From Methylobacterium brachythecii (GTDB taxonomy: Bacteria > Pseudomonadota > Alphaproteobacteria > Rhizobiales > Beijerinckiaceae): a stretch of 64,000 nucleotides of DNA. A program made the position numbers and the translations under genes. Under the pieces are notes generated by a model. That model saw nothing but the letters and a program-made list of their open reading frames with translations, did no database searches and was not told where the DNA came from. Where the stretch lies: NCBI RefSeq assembly GCF_014196345.1, contig NZ_JACIDN010000001.1, positions 627,393-691,392 on the forward strand. The letters are read 5' to 3'. Shown in pieces: positions 16,792-25,950 of this stretch; within the stretch, counting starts at the first letter, position 1; each line of letters begins with the position of its first letter.

Positions 16792-17217
16792 TCAGTCCGG
16801 CAGCCGCATGCTGCCGTCGGGCAACAGGGTGAATTCCGGATTCCAGGCGACCTCCCAGAGGAAGCCGTCGGGATCGGCGAAGTAGCCGATATAGCCGCCC
16901 CAGAACACGTCGTGCCCGGCCTTCACCAGCGTCGCCCCGGCCTCGACGGCCTTGGCCAGCACCGCATCGGTCTCCTCGCGACTCGCCGTGTTGTAGGCGA
17001 GCGAGAAGCCGCGAAAGCCGCTGCCCTCTACGGGCAAGCCGGCGTCGCGCGCGAGATTTTCACGCGGGTAGAGTGAGAGGGCGAGGCCGCCGAGCTGGAA
17101 GAAGGCGACGCCTTCGGCCGCCTTCACTGACCGCGTCCAGCCGAGCGCCTCGTAGAACCGGATCGCGCGAGACAGATCGTCGGTGCCAAGGGTGATCAGG
17201 GTCAGGCGTGGCTGCAT
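16792..17217 (-). CDS. VOC (glyoxalase/bleomycin-resistance fold) protein
   Basis: A 141-aa single-domain protein. LTLITLGTDDLSRAIRFYEALGW opens the first beta-alpha-beta module and GYIGYFADPDGFLWEVAWNPEF closes the second, a typical vicinal-oxygen-chelate pattern with a metal-ligand Glu in LWEV. GGAGAGG precedes the ATG at 17217. The substrate is unknown. It lies inside the cell-wall-recycling/AddB cluster and interrupts the order TsaE/AmgK-MurU seen in many relatives, so it is probably an insertion rather than a functional partner. Confidence 0.85.
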   Translation of the reverse strand: MQPRLTLITLGTDDLSRAIRFYEALGWTRSVKAAEGVAFFQLGGLALSLYPRENLARDAGLPVEGSGFRGFSLAYNTASREETDAVLAKAVEAGATLVKAGHDVFWGGYIGYFADPDGFLWEVAWNPEFTLLPDGSMRLPD

Positions 17218-17268
17218 GGTGGGATCCTCTCCTGTGGCCGAGAAGCAGAGGCGCGCGGCCACCGGCGG

Positions 17269-17703
17269 TCACATGCCCTGCCAAGCCCGCTTGAACGCTC
17301 CCCTCACGACGGTTGATTGGCCGGTGCCCCGATCGACCGTCATGGTCATCTGGAGTTCGTCGCGTTCGAGTCGGAAGCCGATGGCAAACGGGCGATTGCT
17401 GACCCAGTTGCGTCCGACGTCCTGCCAGCGTCCGGCCCCGCTGACGACGGTGCCCCCCGCGCCATCCAAAGTGGCCTGCCAGCCGTTATTCGCGATCACG
17501 GACAGGCGGCCACCGAGGCGAACGAACGCGATGCTGCAAGTCGGGCACGCGCCCGCGTTTGAAGCGACCTGCCCCCACTCGCCGAGCAGCGCATCGCCGT
17601 CGCCTGCATGCGATGGGTCAGCCGTCGTCGCCAGAACCGGGAGCACCACCGCGATCGCTCTGAGCGTACCCCACACCGAACGTGCTCCGATCTTCTGTGC
17701 CAT
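17269..17703 (-). CDS. Secreted protein of unknown function
   Basis: About 144 aa from ATG 17703 (an in-frame start at 17727 would add 8 residues). A signal peptide (VWGTLRAIAVVLPVLATTADPSHAG) precedes a beta-rich domain of about 100 residues with a CPTC motif (GACPTCSIAFVRL), a WQDVGRNWVSNRPFAIGF segment and a TMTVDRGTGQSTVVRGAFKRA ending. It looks like a small periplasmic lipocalin-like or DUF-type beta sandwich. I do not recognise the family. It starts right after the TsaE-AmgK stop and is probably in that operon. Confidence 0.6.
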   Translation of the reverse strand: MAQKIGARSVWGTLRAIAVVLPVLATTADPSHAGDGDALLGEWGQVASNAGACPTCSIAFVRLGGRLSVIANNGWQATLDGAGGTVVSGAGRWQDVGRNWVSNRPFAIGFRLERDELQMTMTVDRGTGQSTVVRGAFKRAWQGM

Positions 17704-17732
17704 GCGGGCGTGCCTCGCCTGGGTCATTCGCC

Positions 17733-19319
17733 TCAGCCGACGAGGTCCGGCAGGTGCCTGGCGTGCCAGGCCCTCAGGCTTTCGAGGGCCGGATGGGCGA
17801 GGTTGCGCGCGAGATAGCTCTCGATCCGCGGCAGGTGGGCGAGGTAGCCCGGCTTGCCGTCACGCTTGTTCAGCCGGGCAAAGATGCCGAGGATCTTCGT
17901 GGCACGCTGTGCCGCCAGCACCGCATAGGCGCGGGCGAAGGCCTGCATGTCGAAGTTCTGGTCGCGGGCGCGGCGCTCGCGGATGTAGAGGCCGAGCAGG
18001 CGCAGCTCGAAATCGGCGCTCGCATCGACGCGGGCATCCTGGAGCAGCGAGGCGAGGTCATAGGCCGGGTGGCCGAGCACTGCGTCCTGGAAATCGATCA
18101 CGCCGACCCGCTCCAGGCCATCGCGATCCGGGAGCCAGATCAGGTTCGGAGAGTGGTAGTCGCGAAGCGTCCAGGTGGGCGGTTCGGCCAGAAGGTCGTT
18201 CAGCGCATCCGTCCAGAGGGCGAGGAACTCGCGGCGACCCGTCTCGTCGAGGGAGCTGCCCTTATGGGCCGTGTACCACTCGGGCATCAGCTCGGCTTCG
18301 AACAGCAACGCCTCAAGATCGTAGGGTGGCAGGTGGTGATCGATGCCGTCGGCCACGGGCAAGACGGGCGGCAGCTCGGTGGCGTGAAGTCGAGCGAGCA
18401 GGCGCACCGCCTCCGAGTAGCGCTCGGGACGCGGCGCGCCGTTCTCGACCACCGGCTCGCGGCCGAGGTCTTCTATGATCAGCAGGCCCTGCTCGCGATC
18501 CTCCGCGTAGATCTTCGGTGCCGAGAAGCCGAGCGCGCGCAGGCCTCGATCCATGGCGACGAAGGCGTCGACGTTCTCGGCGAGCTTGACGATGGCGCTG
18601 TAGGGCTTTCCTCCGCGCACCGGGGGTCCGTCGGCACGAGCCGGGGCGATCATCAGCACGGCGCTGGAGCCATCCGGCTTCACCAGCCGCTCGTAAGCAC
18701 GGGCTGAGGCATCACCCTGCATGAACTGGCGCTCGGCCTCGTCCCAACCGCTGCGGCCGAGCAGGGCGCGGATGGCCCGGGCCCGTTCGAGCCGAGCGCG
18801 CATGCTGTTGAGACCGTCGATGCGCACGAAGCGCGCGCCCTCGCCGAATTCCGGCCGGAGCGACAGCTCCACCGTGAGGATCGGCGTGGCCCGCGGCTCC
18901 ATCCGCTCCGGCCACTCGACCAGCGTGATCGCCGCCTCGGTGATCTCGTCGAAGCCGAGCTCGACCAGCTCGTCGGGGCCGCGCAGCCGATACAGGTCGG
19001 CATGGATGATCGCCGCGCCGGGCTGGTCGCCGCGGGGTTTGGCCTCGTAGGGCTGGATCAGTGTGAAGGTCGGGCTCGGGACTTCGAGATCGTAGTCGCC
19101 TGTGAGCTCCCGGATCATGGCGCGGGCGAGCACAGTCTTGCCGCCGCCGAGGCCGCCGGACAGCGCCACCAGGTCGCCCGGTACGAGCATGCCGGCGAGG
19201 AAGGCTCCCAGATCCTCGGTGGCGCCCTCTTCGGGCAGCACGATCTCCCAGGGCTTCAGCGCGGCAGCCTCCGCCTCGGCGCCCTGCACCCCCTGGATGG
19301 TCTCCCGATCCTCGTTCAC
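17733..19319 (-). CDS. tsaE: Fusion of TsaE ATPase and AmgK-like sugar kinase
   Basis: One 528-aa chain with two domains. The first 165 residues are TsaE, the ATPase of the tRNA t6A37 threonylcarbamoyl complex: Walker A LSGGLGGGKTVLAR, then SPTFTLIQPYE, HADLYRLRGPDELVELGFDE and LVEWPERM. The remainder is an aminoglycoside-phosphotransferase-fold kinase: VKLAENVDAFVAMDRGLRALGFSAPKIYAED, a catalytic loop LRDYHSPNLIWLPD, and the Mg-binding IDFQDAVLGHPAYDLASLLQD. By sequence style and by its nearness to murU, it is AmgK (MurNAc/GlcNAc anomeric kinase). GTG 19319 is chosen for its GGAGGA at the right distance; ATG 19361 has none. This fusion is known in Rhizobiales; both activities are inferred. 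Confidence 0.88.
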   Translation of the reverse strand: MNEDRETIQGVQGAEAEAAALKPWEIVLPEEGATEDLGAFLAGMLVPGDLVALSGGLGGGKTVLARAMIRELTGDYDLEVPSPTFTLIQPYEAKPRGDQPGAAIIHADLYRLRGPDELVELGFDEITEAAITLVEWPERMEPRATPILTVELSLRPEFGEGARFVRIDGLNSMRARLERARAIRALLGRSGWDEAERQFMQGDASARAYERLVKPDGSSAVLMIAPARADGPPVRGGKPYSAIVKLAENVDAFVAMDRGLRALGFSAPKIYAEDREQGLLIIEDLGREPVVENGAPRPERYSEAVRLLARLHATELPPVLPVADGIDHHLPPYDLEALLFEAELMPEWYTAHKGSSLDETGRREFLALWTDALNDLLAEPPTWTLRDYHSPNLIWLPDRDGLERVGVIDFQDAVLGHPAYDLASLLQDARVDASADFELRLLGLYIRERRARDQNFDMQAFARAYAVLAAQRATKILGIFARLNKRDGKPGYLAHLPRIESYLARNLAHPALESLRAWHARHLPDLVG

Positions 19320-19477
19320 CGCGCTCTCCTCCGCCCCAGGCCCTCCGCGTGGATCGGCCATGCGCGAAGGTCAATCTGTCTTGGGGCAACCTTAGACTGA
19401 ATTTTCCTTGGTTCGTCAGCCCTTGGGGGTATCTGCGCCGGTTTCTACCCAGCCGGATGTATCCCCTTTCGCGCTGT

Positions 19478-21991
19478 CTACTCCGCCGCCTCGCGGTTCC
19501 CTTCGGGCGTCTGCAGCGGGAAGATGCAGGTGACGCTGGTGCCGACCCCGAGGGTCGACTCGATGCCGACCCGGCCGCCATGCAGCTCGACGAAGGAGCG
19601 CACGATAGAGAGGCCAAGCCCGACGCCGCGGTGCTTGGTGCCCAGCGTATGGCTCTCGAACCGGTCGAAGACCCGCGCGATCACGTCTGGCGGGATGCCG
19701 CGGCCGTGGTCGATCACCCTGAGCACCAGCTCGTCGGAGGTGCGTCGTGCCTCGACCTGCACCCGTTGGCCGGGCCGCGAGAAGCCCACCGCGTTCGAGA
19801 GCAGGTTGAAGAGGATCTGGCGCACCCGCTTGGCATCGGCGGGGAAGCTGCCGACGTTGCCGGGCACGTCGAGATCGAGGGCGACGTTCGATTCCTTGAG
19901 CCGGTCCTCGACGCCCCGCGCCGCCGCCTCGATGGTCGAGCGCACATCGACGGTCTCGCGCTGGAGCGCCAGCGAATGCGCGTCGATCGAGGCGAGGTCG
20001 AGGATGTCGTTGATGATGGCCAGCAGCGCCGAGGAGGAGCCGCGAATATGGTCGGCATATTCGCGCTGGCGGCCGTTGAGCGGTCCGACGGTCTCGTCTC
20101 CAAGCAGCTCGGTGAAGCCGATGATGTTGGTGAGCGGCGAGCGCAGCTCGTAGGAGACGTGATGGACGAAGGTGTCGCGTAGCTGTGCGGCGCGTTCGAG
20201 GGCGTCGTTCTTCTCGGTGAGCGCCCGCTCGACGTTCACGCTCGCGGTAACGTCGATGAAGGTCAGCAGGGTCGCGTTGGCGGGCAGCGGCTGGGCGGTA
20301 CAGTCGAGGACCGAGCCGTCGAGCACCTCCAGGCGACAGGACAGGCCCGAGCGGGTCTCGCTCAGGCCTGTGACGATCCCGCGGATGTCCATCCAGGGCG
20401 CCGGGTCTGGCGACAGCGTGCGACAGGCCGCGATTACCGCGTCGATCCGCGGGTTCTCGCTCACCGCAGCCTCGCTGATACGCCAGACGGTGCGGAAGGC
20501 CTGATTGGCGATCCTCAGGCGGCCATCGGCTCCGAACAGGGCGACCGGTTCCTTGAGGGTGTCGAGAGTCTCGGCCTGCTCCTTCATCGCCGCCGAGTAG
20601 CGGGATTCAAGCATCAGGTTCTCTGAGACGTCCTGGAACAGGTAGGTCAGACCGCCCTGCGGGTTGGGGTCGGCGATCACGTTCAGCGTGCGGCCGTCGG
20701 GCAAGTACCATGGTCCGTCCGTCGCCTCGACGGCGCGATAGGCGGCGAGCACCTCGGCCTTCCAGCTCCGGAAATCGGCCTGCTCCGGAAGTTTGCGCAT
20801 CACCCGCAGCCGGTCGAGAATCTCGCCGTCGAGGGGGCGGCTGTCGAGGAAGGCGGGATCGAGGTCCCAGAGCTTCTGATAAGCGGCGTTGTGGAAGATC
20901 AGGCGCTGGCCCTGATCGAACATCGCCACTGCCGTCGGGAGCTGGTCGAGGGTGCGGACATGGGCCGCCATCTGGCGCTGGTGGTCGGCTTTCACGCTCT
21001 CGAGGTCCGTGACGTCGACGGCGATGCCGACCCGGCTGCCCTCGGCCGTGCTCTCGCTGACATCGAGGATGCGTCGTGCGCCCGCGACGACGGCGGACAG
21101 GCGCAGGGCTTGGGTCGCGCCGCCGAGCCCGGTCTCCTCGCGCGCGACCCGCTCGCGCGCACCGCGGTCGAGGAGTTCGGTGCCGGCCTGGAGCACCGCG
21201 TCGCGGCTGCCACCCTCGACGGCCGAGACATAGGCGGTGTTGACGAAGGACAGCGCGCCGGCCCGGTTACGGTGCCAGACCGGTTGCGGAATCGCGTCGA
21301 GCAGGCCGTGTAGGGCGAGGATCTCGTCCGCGGCAGCATCGACGCTGGCCCGGGCCTCGATCAGCGCCCGGTGTTCGCCGGTGGTCTCGCGCAGGCGCAG
21401 GAGTGCCCGGCCGCTCACCGCCTGACCATGCGCCTCGACGAAACGGCCCGATTGCGTGCGCAGGGTACGGCGGAAGCCGGTGCCGCGCCGGCACAGGGAT
21501 TCGATCGCGGCCTCCAGCGCGGTCGCGTCGGCTTGGAGAAGCCAGGTGCTGAAGGCGAAGATGCGCCGGCTCGCGGAATGGGCCTGCACCACGGCACCGA
21601 GATGCGTGCCGTCGAGCGCAAAGCTCGGATCGCCCTCGATGGTCGGTTCGCCGCGTCCTGCCCAGGCGATGATTATCTGGCTGTCGGCATTGAGCAGCAA
21701 CTCGGCCCGGTCGTCGGCGCCCTGGAGAGCGACGAGAGCACTCTGGAGGGCCAGTTCGCGGCGGTTCCAGCCGGCGCGCTCGCGCAGGTAGAGCAGAGAC
21801 AAGATGGTCGCGAAGGCGGTCAGTCCGACGAGAACGACGAGGACGCTGCCACTATGCGCCGGAAAGGCGTGCATCAGCGGACCCGCCGGCGCCACGGAGT
21901 CCTGCGCGGTCGCCGTGTGCGGCGCCGAGGCAAAGACCACGCACAGAGCGCCGGCGCGCGTCAGGCTGCGCGCCGCCCGTTCAAGCCCCAT
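19478..21991 (-). CDS. divL: DivL-type PAS pseudo-histidine kinase
   Basis: An 837-aa protein from ATG 21991 (signal/anchor MGLERAARSLTRAGALCVVF). A second hydrophobic helix (VLVVLVGLTAFATILSLLYL) follows, then three or four PAS domains (NRAGALSFVNTAYV, LPTAVAMFDQGQRLIFHNAA, LKEPVALFGADGRLRIAN), and HisKA plus HATPase. The phosphoacceptor block reads HHVSYELRSPLTNI, with Tyr where kinases have His; N- and G-boxes (LFNLLSNAV, DHGRGIPP, GVGLGLSI) are intact. Tyr here is the hallmark of Caulobacter DivL, which senses DivK-P and tunes CckA/CtrA. A longer frame from 22141 is possible. It sits between ahcY and the TsaE fusion in a conserved order. Confidence 0.82.
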   Translation of the reverse strand: MGLERAARSLTRAGALCVVFASAPHTATAQDSVAPAGPLMHAFPAHSGSVLVVLVGLTAFATILSLLYLRERAGWNRRELALQSALVALQGADDRAELLLNADSQIIIAWAGRGEPTIEGDPSFALDGTHLGAVVQAHSASRRIFAFSTWLLQADATALEAAIESLCRRGTGFRRTLRTQSGRFVEAHGQAVSGRALLRLRETTGEHRALIEARASVDAAADEILALHGLLDAIPQPVWHRNRAGALSFVNTAYVSAVEGGSRDAVLQAGTELLDRGARERVAREETGLGGATQALRLSAVVAGARRILDVSESTAEGSRVGIAVDVTDLESVKADHQRQMAAHVRTLDQLPTAVAMFDQGQRLIFHNAAYQKLWDLDPAFLDSRPLDGEILDRLRVMRKLPEQADFRSWKAEVLAAYRAVEATDGPWYLPDGRTLNVIADPNPQGGLTYLFQDVSENLMLESRYSAAMKEQAETLDTLKEPVALFGADGRLRIANQAFRTVWRISEAAVSENPRIDAVIAACRTLSPDPAPWMDIRGIVTGLSETRSGLSCRLEVLDGSVLDCTAQPLPANATLLTFIDVTASVNVERALTEKNDALERAAQLRDTFVHHVSYELRSPLTNIIGFTELLGDETVGPLNGRQREYADHIRGSSSALLAIINDILDLASIDAHSLALQRETVDVRSTIEAAARGVEDRLKESNVALDLDVPGNVGSFPADAKRVRQILFNLLSNAVGFSRPGQRVQVEARRTSDELVLRVIDHGRGIPPDVIARVFDRFESHTLGTKHRGVGLGLSIVRSFVELHGGRVGIESTLGVGTSVTCIFPLQTPEGNREAAE

Positions 21992-22288
21992 GACCCCCAC
22001 CGTCTCCAAGACCCGCCCGCGGACCGCCGACGGGGTGCAGCCGGAGCGCTCCAACGAGCATCCCGGCTGGCAATCGCTGCCGATTCCGCTCCCGACATCG
22101 GCCGAACGCGAAGCACTCTCACCCGAGAATCGGTTCACCATATCTCGGTGCCGAATCGCGCCGGAAGGGGGAATTCGGCGCGTGACTCACGCCGGCGGCG
22201 GTGGGCGCAGAAAAGACACAGTCAGAAAAACCGATCTTGACTTCGGCTCACGTTGATGGATCGTTTTTGGACTGAGAACGAAACAGGA

Positions 22289-22313
22289 AAAGCCCGGCGC
22301 AAGGCCGGGCTTT
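22289..22313 (-). terminator. Terminator after ahcY
   Basis: A perfect 10-bp stem, AAAGCCCGGC (22289-22298) with GCCGGGCTTT (22304-22313), and a 5-nt loop. In the minus direction it ends in CTTTTCC, 47 bp past the ahcY stop, and so separates ahcY from divL. Confidence 0.8.
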
Positions 22314-22359
22314 CCAGTCGTCATCAAGTCTTCGGCGGATTGAAGCCGAAGGGGTAAGA

Positions 22360-23766
22360 TCAGTAACGGTAGTGCTCGGGCTTGAACGGGCCGTTCTCGC
22401 CGACGCCGATATAGGCGGCCTGATCAGGCCGAAGCTTCGAAAGCTTCACGCCGATCTTCTCAAGGTGGAGTTTGGCGACCTTTTCGTCGAGCGCCTTCGG
22501 CAGAGTGTAGACCTGCTTCTCGTACTTGCCCGGGTTGGTCCAGAGTTCGATCTGGGCGAGCGTCTGATTGGTGAAGGAGGCCGACATCACGAAGGACGGG
22601 TGGCCGGTAGCGTTGCCGAGGTTCACCAGGCGGCCTTCCGACAGCAGGATGATGCGGTGGCCGTCGGCGAAGGTGATCTCGTCGACCTGCGGCTTGATGT
22701 TGTTCCAGGTGAGGTTCTTCAGGCCGGCGACCTGAATCTCGTTGTCGAAATGGCCGATGTTGCAGACGATCGCACGGTCCTTCATGGCCCGCATGTGTTC
22801 GATCGTGATGATGTCCTTGTTGCCGGTGGCGGTGACGAAGATGTCGGCGCGCGGGGCGGCCTCTTCCATCGTCACGACCTCGTAGCCTTCCATGGCGGCC
22901 TGGAGAGCGCAGATCGGATCGATCTCCGAGACGAGCACGCGGCAGCCGGCGTTGCGGAGCGAGGCGGACGAGCCCTTGCCCACGTCGCCGAAGCCCGCGA
23001 CCATCGCGACCTTGCCGGCCATCATCACGTCGGTGCCGCGGCGGATACCGTCGACCAGCGACTCCTTGCAGCCGTAGAGGTTGTCGAACTTCGACTTGGT
23101 GACCGAGTCGTTCACGTTGATCGCCGGGAAGAGCAGCTTGCCCTCCTTGGCGAGGTTGTAGAGGCGATGAACGCCGGTAGTGGTCTCCTCGGAGACGCCC
23201 TTGATCGCGTCGGCGAGGCCGGCGAACCAGCCCTTCGGCTTTTCGGCGAGCTTCTTCTTGAGGAGGGCGAAGAACACCTCCTCCTCTTCGCTCTCCGGCT
23301 TGTCCAGGAAGGCGGTGTCGCCGTTCTCGGCGCGCAGGCCGAGATGCACGAACATCGTGGCGTCGCCGCCGTCGTCGAGGATCATGTTCGGCGTACCGCC
23401 GTCATGCCAGTCGAACAGGCGGGCGGTGTAGTTCCAGTAGTCTTCCAGGGTCTCGCCCTTCACGGCGAAGACCGGGATGCCGGCGGCGGCGATGGCGGCT
23501 GCGGCGTGGTCCTGGGTCGAGTAGATGTTGCACGAGACCCAGCGGATGTCGGCGCCGAGAACCTTCAGCGTCTCGATGAGCACTGCGGTCTGGATCGTCA
23601 TGTGCAGCGAGCCGGCGATCTTGGCGCCCTTGAGCGGCTGCGATGCGCCGTATTCCTCACGGGTGGCCATGAGGCCCGGCATCTCGGTCTCGGCGATCGA
23701 GATCTCCTTGCGGCCGTAATCGGCCAGCGCGATGTCCTTGACGATGTAATCGGTGGCGGCAGCCAT
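22360..23766 (-). CDS. ahcY: Adenosylhomocysteinase AhcY
   Basis: Splits S-adenosylhomocysteine into adenosine and homocysteine, removing the product inhibitor of methyltransferases. The 468-aa length and all family blocks are present: [29 protein letters not shown], the [19 protein letters not shown] segment, the NAD-binding [15 protein letters not shown], and the C-terminal [25 protein letters not shown] 23766 begins [23 protein letters not shown] palindrome matching that of the sahR operon lies 71 bp upstream, so it is probably controlled by SahR and induced when SAH rises. Confidence 0.97.
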   Translation of the reverse strand: MAAATDYIVKDIALADYGRKEISIAETEMPGLMATREEYGASQPLKGAKIAGSLHMTIQTAVLIETLKVLGADIRWVSCNIYSTQDHAAAAIAAAGIPVFAVKGETLEDYWNYTARLFDWHDGGTPNMILDDGGDATMFVHLGLRAENGDTAFLDKPESEEEEVFFALLKKKLAEKPKGWFAGLADAIKGVSEETTTGVHRLYNLAKEGKLLFPAINVNDSVTKSKFDNLYGCKESLVDGIRRGTDVMMAGKVAMVAGFGDVGKGSSASLRNAGCRVLVSEIDPICALQAAMEGYEVVTMEEAAPRADIFVTATGNKDIITIEHMRAMKDRAIVCNIGHFDNEIQVAGLKNLTWNNIKPQVDEITFADGHRIILLSEGRLVNLGNATGHPSFVMSASFTNQTLAQIELWTNPGKYEKQVYTLPKALDEKVAKLHLEKIGVKLSKLRPDQAAYIGVGENGPFKPEHYRY

Positions 23767-23836
23767 GTGTCCAAATCCTCTTGCTGTGCCGGCGTTCGGC
23801 CGTCCCTAGCAGGCCGCTCGATAGGAATCAATCAAG

Positions 23837-23856
23837 ACATAAAGATGTCTTTATAT
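23837..23856 (-). promoter_or_regulatory. Predicted SahR operator upstream of ahcY
   Basis: ATAAAGA-TG-TCTTTAT is a 7+7 inverted repeat (23839-23854). Over 20 bases (23837-23856) it matches the site at 41824-41843 at 18 positions. On the minus strand it overlaps an AT-rich TATATAAAG stretch that is the best -10 candidate for ahcY, so binding would block initiation. No other copy was found by eye in the window. Confidence 0.75.
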
Positions 23857-24012
23857 AAGTTCGAAGCTGGCTACGGCTCCCGAGGAACTGGAGGGCGGTT
23901 TCCGCGACCTCGACGGATCGCCGCCGCGCTCGATCATCGAAAGGGCCAAGCACTCTTGCCGAGGTCTCGCACCGGCCGCTATCACCGCATCGCCGAGTCT
24001 GACGAGGACTGG

Positions 24013-25731
24013 ATGCGTATTCTTTCTGCCCTTGCGGTCTCGCTGCTGTGGCTCACGGCGCTCGCCGTCTCCGGTCATCCGGCTCCCGCGCAGGCCGCCT
24101 CCGGCCGCGTTGCTTTGCTGATCGCCAACGCGGATTATCCCGACAGCGACGCCGAGCTGCCGACGCCGAAGAACGATGCTGCGGCCCTGTCCGAGGAACT
24201 GAGCCGCCGCGGCTTCGCGGTCGAGGTCGTGACCAACCTCACCAAGGACCGCTTCCAGAGCGCGATCGACGGCTTCATGCGCCGGATCGAGCCGGGCTCC
24301 ACGGCACTGATCTTCTACAGCGGCTTCGCGATCCAGGTTGCTCGGAAGAACTACCTGATCCCGATCGACGCGAAGATCTGGAGCGAGCCGAACGTCCTGG
24401 AGGAGGCGATCGGAGTCGATGCCCTGATGGCCGATGCGGCCAAGCGCGGCGCAAGCAGTCGGGTGCTGGTGCTCGATGCCTCGCGCCGTAACCCATTCGA
24501 GCGCCGTTATCGAAGCTTCTCGACCGGGCTAGCGCCGGCCGCGGCGCAGCCGGGCTCGCTGGTGCTGTATTCGGCCGCTGCCGGAAGCGTCGTCAACGAG
24601 ACGACCGCCAACCGCGGCCTGTTCGCGACGGAACTCGTGAAACAGATCGCCCTGTCGGGGATCAGTGCCGAGCAGGCCTTCGGCGCGACGCGCGATGCCC
24701 TGTCCAAGGCGAGCAAGGGCCAGCAGATTCCCGCCCTGGTCTCGGGTCTCGAAGATCCGTTCTCTTTCGACCAGAATTGGGTGAGGCCGGCCGTCTCGAA
24801 GCCGCCGCCGGCTGCAGTCGAGAACAAGGCGCCGCCCCCGCCCTCCAACAAGCCTGTCGCCGTCGAGCCGAAGCCTGAACCGGAAGCGCCGGTGGCGAAG
24901 CTCGAACTCCCACCCGACCCGAGCGATCCCCCGCTATCCCCGGCGGCTGCGGATCCCTCCGCCGCGATCGAGCCGAAATCCACTCCGCCGGCCGACACCA
25001 AGCCGTCGCAGCCGGTGCAGACGGCTACGAAGGAGCCGGCCGCGCCGGCTGCGAGCGAGGCGACGACATTGCGCGAATTCGAGGATGCGAAGGCCATCGG
25101 CTCGCGGGAGTCGTATCAGGACTTTCTGGACCGGCATCCCGATGGGTCCCTGGCCGCGCAGGCGCGTGCCGAGATCGCCAAACTCGACGCCGCCGCGCTG
25201 CCGCAGCCGGCCCAGCCGCCGACCTACACGCCTGCCGAGAGCGCGCGGAAAGCGGCGCTCGACGCGGCCATCAAGAAGAATCCGGCCGATGAGCAGGCCT
25301 ATTACGAGCGCGGCCAGTTCCATGCCCAGCGCGGGGACACGGTGCCGGCGATCGCCGATTTCGACCAGTCGATCCGGATGAACCCCAGCAATCCCGACGC
25401 CTACAACAACCGCTGTTGGATGCAGGCCGTGAGCGGCGCGCTGGATCGTGCGCGGGCCGATTGCGATCAGGCCCTGAAGCTGCGCCCGAACTACGTCGAC
25501 GCCCTCGATAGCCGCGGCTTCGTGAACCTCAAGGCCAGCCGTTTCCGCGCCGCCGTGGCCGATTACGATGCGGCTCTGCGGATCGACCCAGCGCACAGCT
25601 CCTCGCTCTATGGGCGGGGTATCGCCAAGCGCCGGCTCGGTCTGACCGGGCAGTCGGAGAAGGACTTTGCCGGCGCCCTGCAGCTCAATGCCCGCATCGG
25701 CGAAGAATTCGCCGGCTACGGGCTGCGCTGA
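24013..25731 (+). CDS. Caspase-fold protein with TPRs, catalytic residues lost
   Basis: A 572-aa exported protein: signal peptide (to AAS30), peptidase C14-like domain (GRVALLIANADYP...PKNDAAALSEELSRRGF, about 31-260), a Pro/Ala/Lys-rich linker (265-400) and three or four TPRs at the C-terminus (EQAYYERGQFHAQRGDTVPAIADFDQSIRMNP, then two similar units). The His motif (YSGHG in active members) reads YSGFA with Phe105, and the Cys motif (DACRxNPF) reads DASRRNPF with Ser157. Both catalytic residues are gone while the surrounding fold is kept, so it is probably a pseudo-enzyme, scaffold or decoy. ATG 24013 has GAGG upstream; the long upstream frame is antisense to ahcY. It is divergent from ahcY. 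Confidence 0.85.
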   Translation: MRILSALAVSLLWLTALAVSGHPAPAQAASGRVALLIANADYPDSDAELPTPKNDAAALSEELSRRGFAVEVVTNLTKDRFQSAIDGFMRRIEPGSTALIFYSGFAIQVARKNYLIPIDAKIWSEPNVLEEAIGVDALMADAAKRGASSRVLVLDASRRNPFERRYRSFSTGLAPAAAQPGSLVLYSAAAGSVVNETTANRGLFATELVKQIALSGISAEQAFGATRDALSKASKGQQIPALVSGLEDPFSFDQNWVRPAVSKPPPAAVENKAPPPPSNKPVAVEPKPEPEAPVAKLELPPDPSDPPLSPAAADPSAAIEPKSTPPADTKPSQPVQTATKEPAAPAASEATTLREFEDAKAIGSRESYQDFLDRHPDGSLAAQARAEIAKLDAAALPQPAQPPTYTPAESARKAALDAAIKKNPADEQAYYERGQFHAQRGDTVPAIADFDQSIRMNPSNPDAYNNRCWMQAVSGALDRARADCDQALKLRPNYVDALDSRGFVNLKASRFRAAVADYDAALRIDPAHSSSLYGRGIAKRRLGLTGQSEKDFAGALQLNARIGEEFAGYGLR

Positions 25732-25950
25732 GCCAGGGAAAAGGGGTGAATCGACTGGGGAGGACAGCAGCCGCAAGGCCAGGGCCTTGCCCGAAGACTG
25801 GAATGATCTGTCGTTTCGTGTCGCGGCGCACGGCTGATCTGTGGGTTGCCTGTCATCACGTCGTTGATCGGCGCGCCGCGCCGTGTGAAGACAACCGAGG
25901 CACAGGATGTCGCAGGCGTCGACTCCTTCGCCCTGTCATGGGAGGCTCTG

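Noticed and set aside
22372-24012. Upstream part of the long plus-strand frame ending at 25731
   Set aside because: Antisense to ahcY. The real gene starts at the ATG at 24013, which has a ribosome binding site and a signal peptide.
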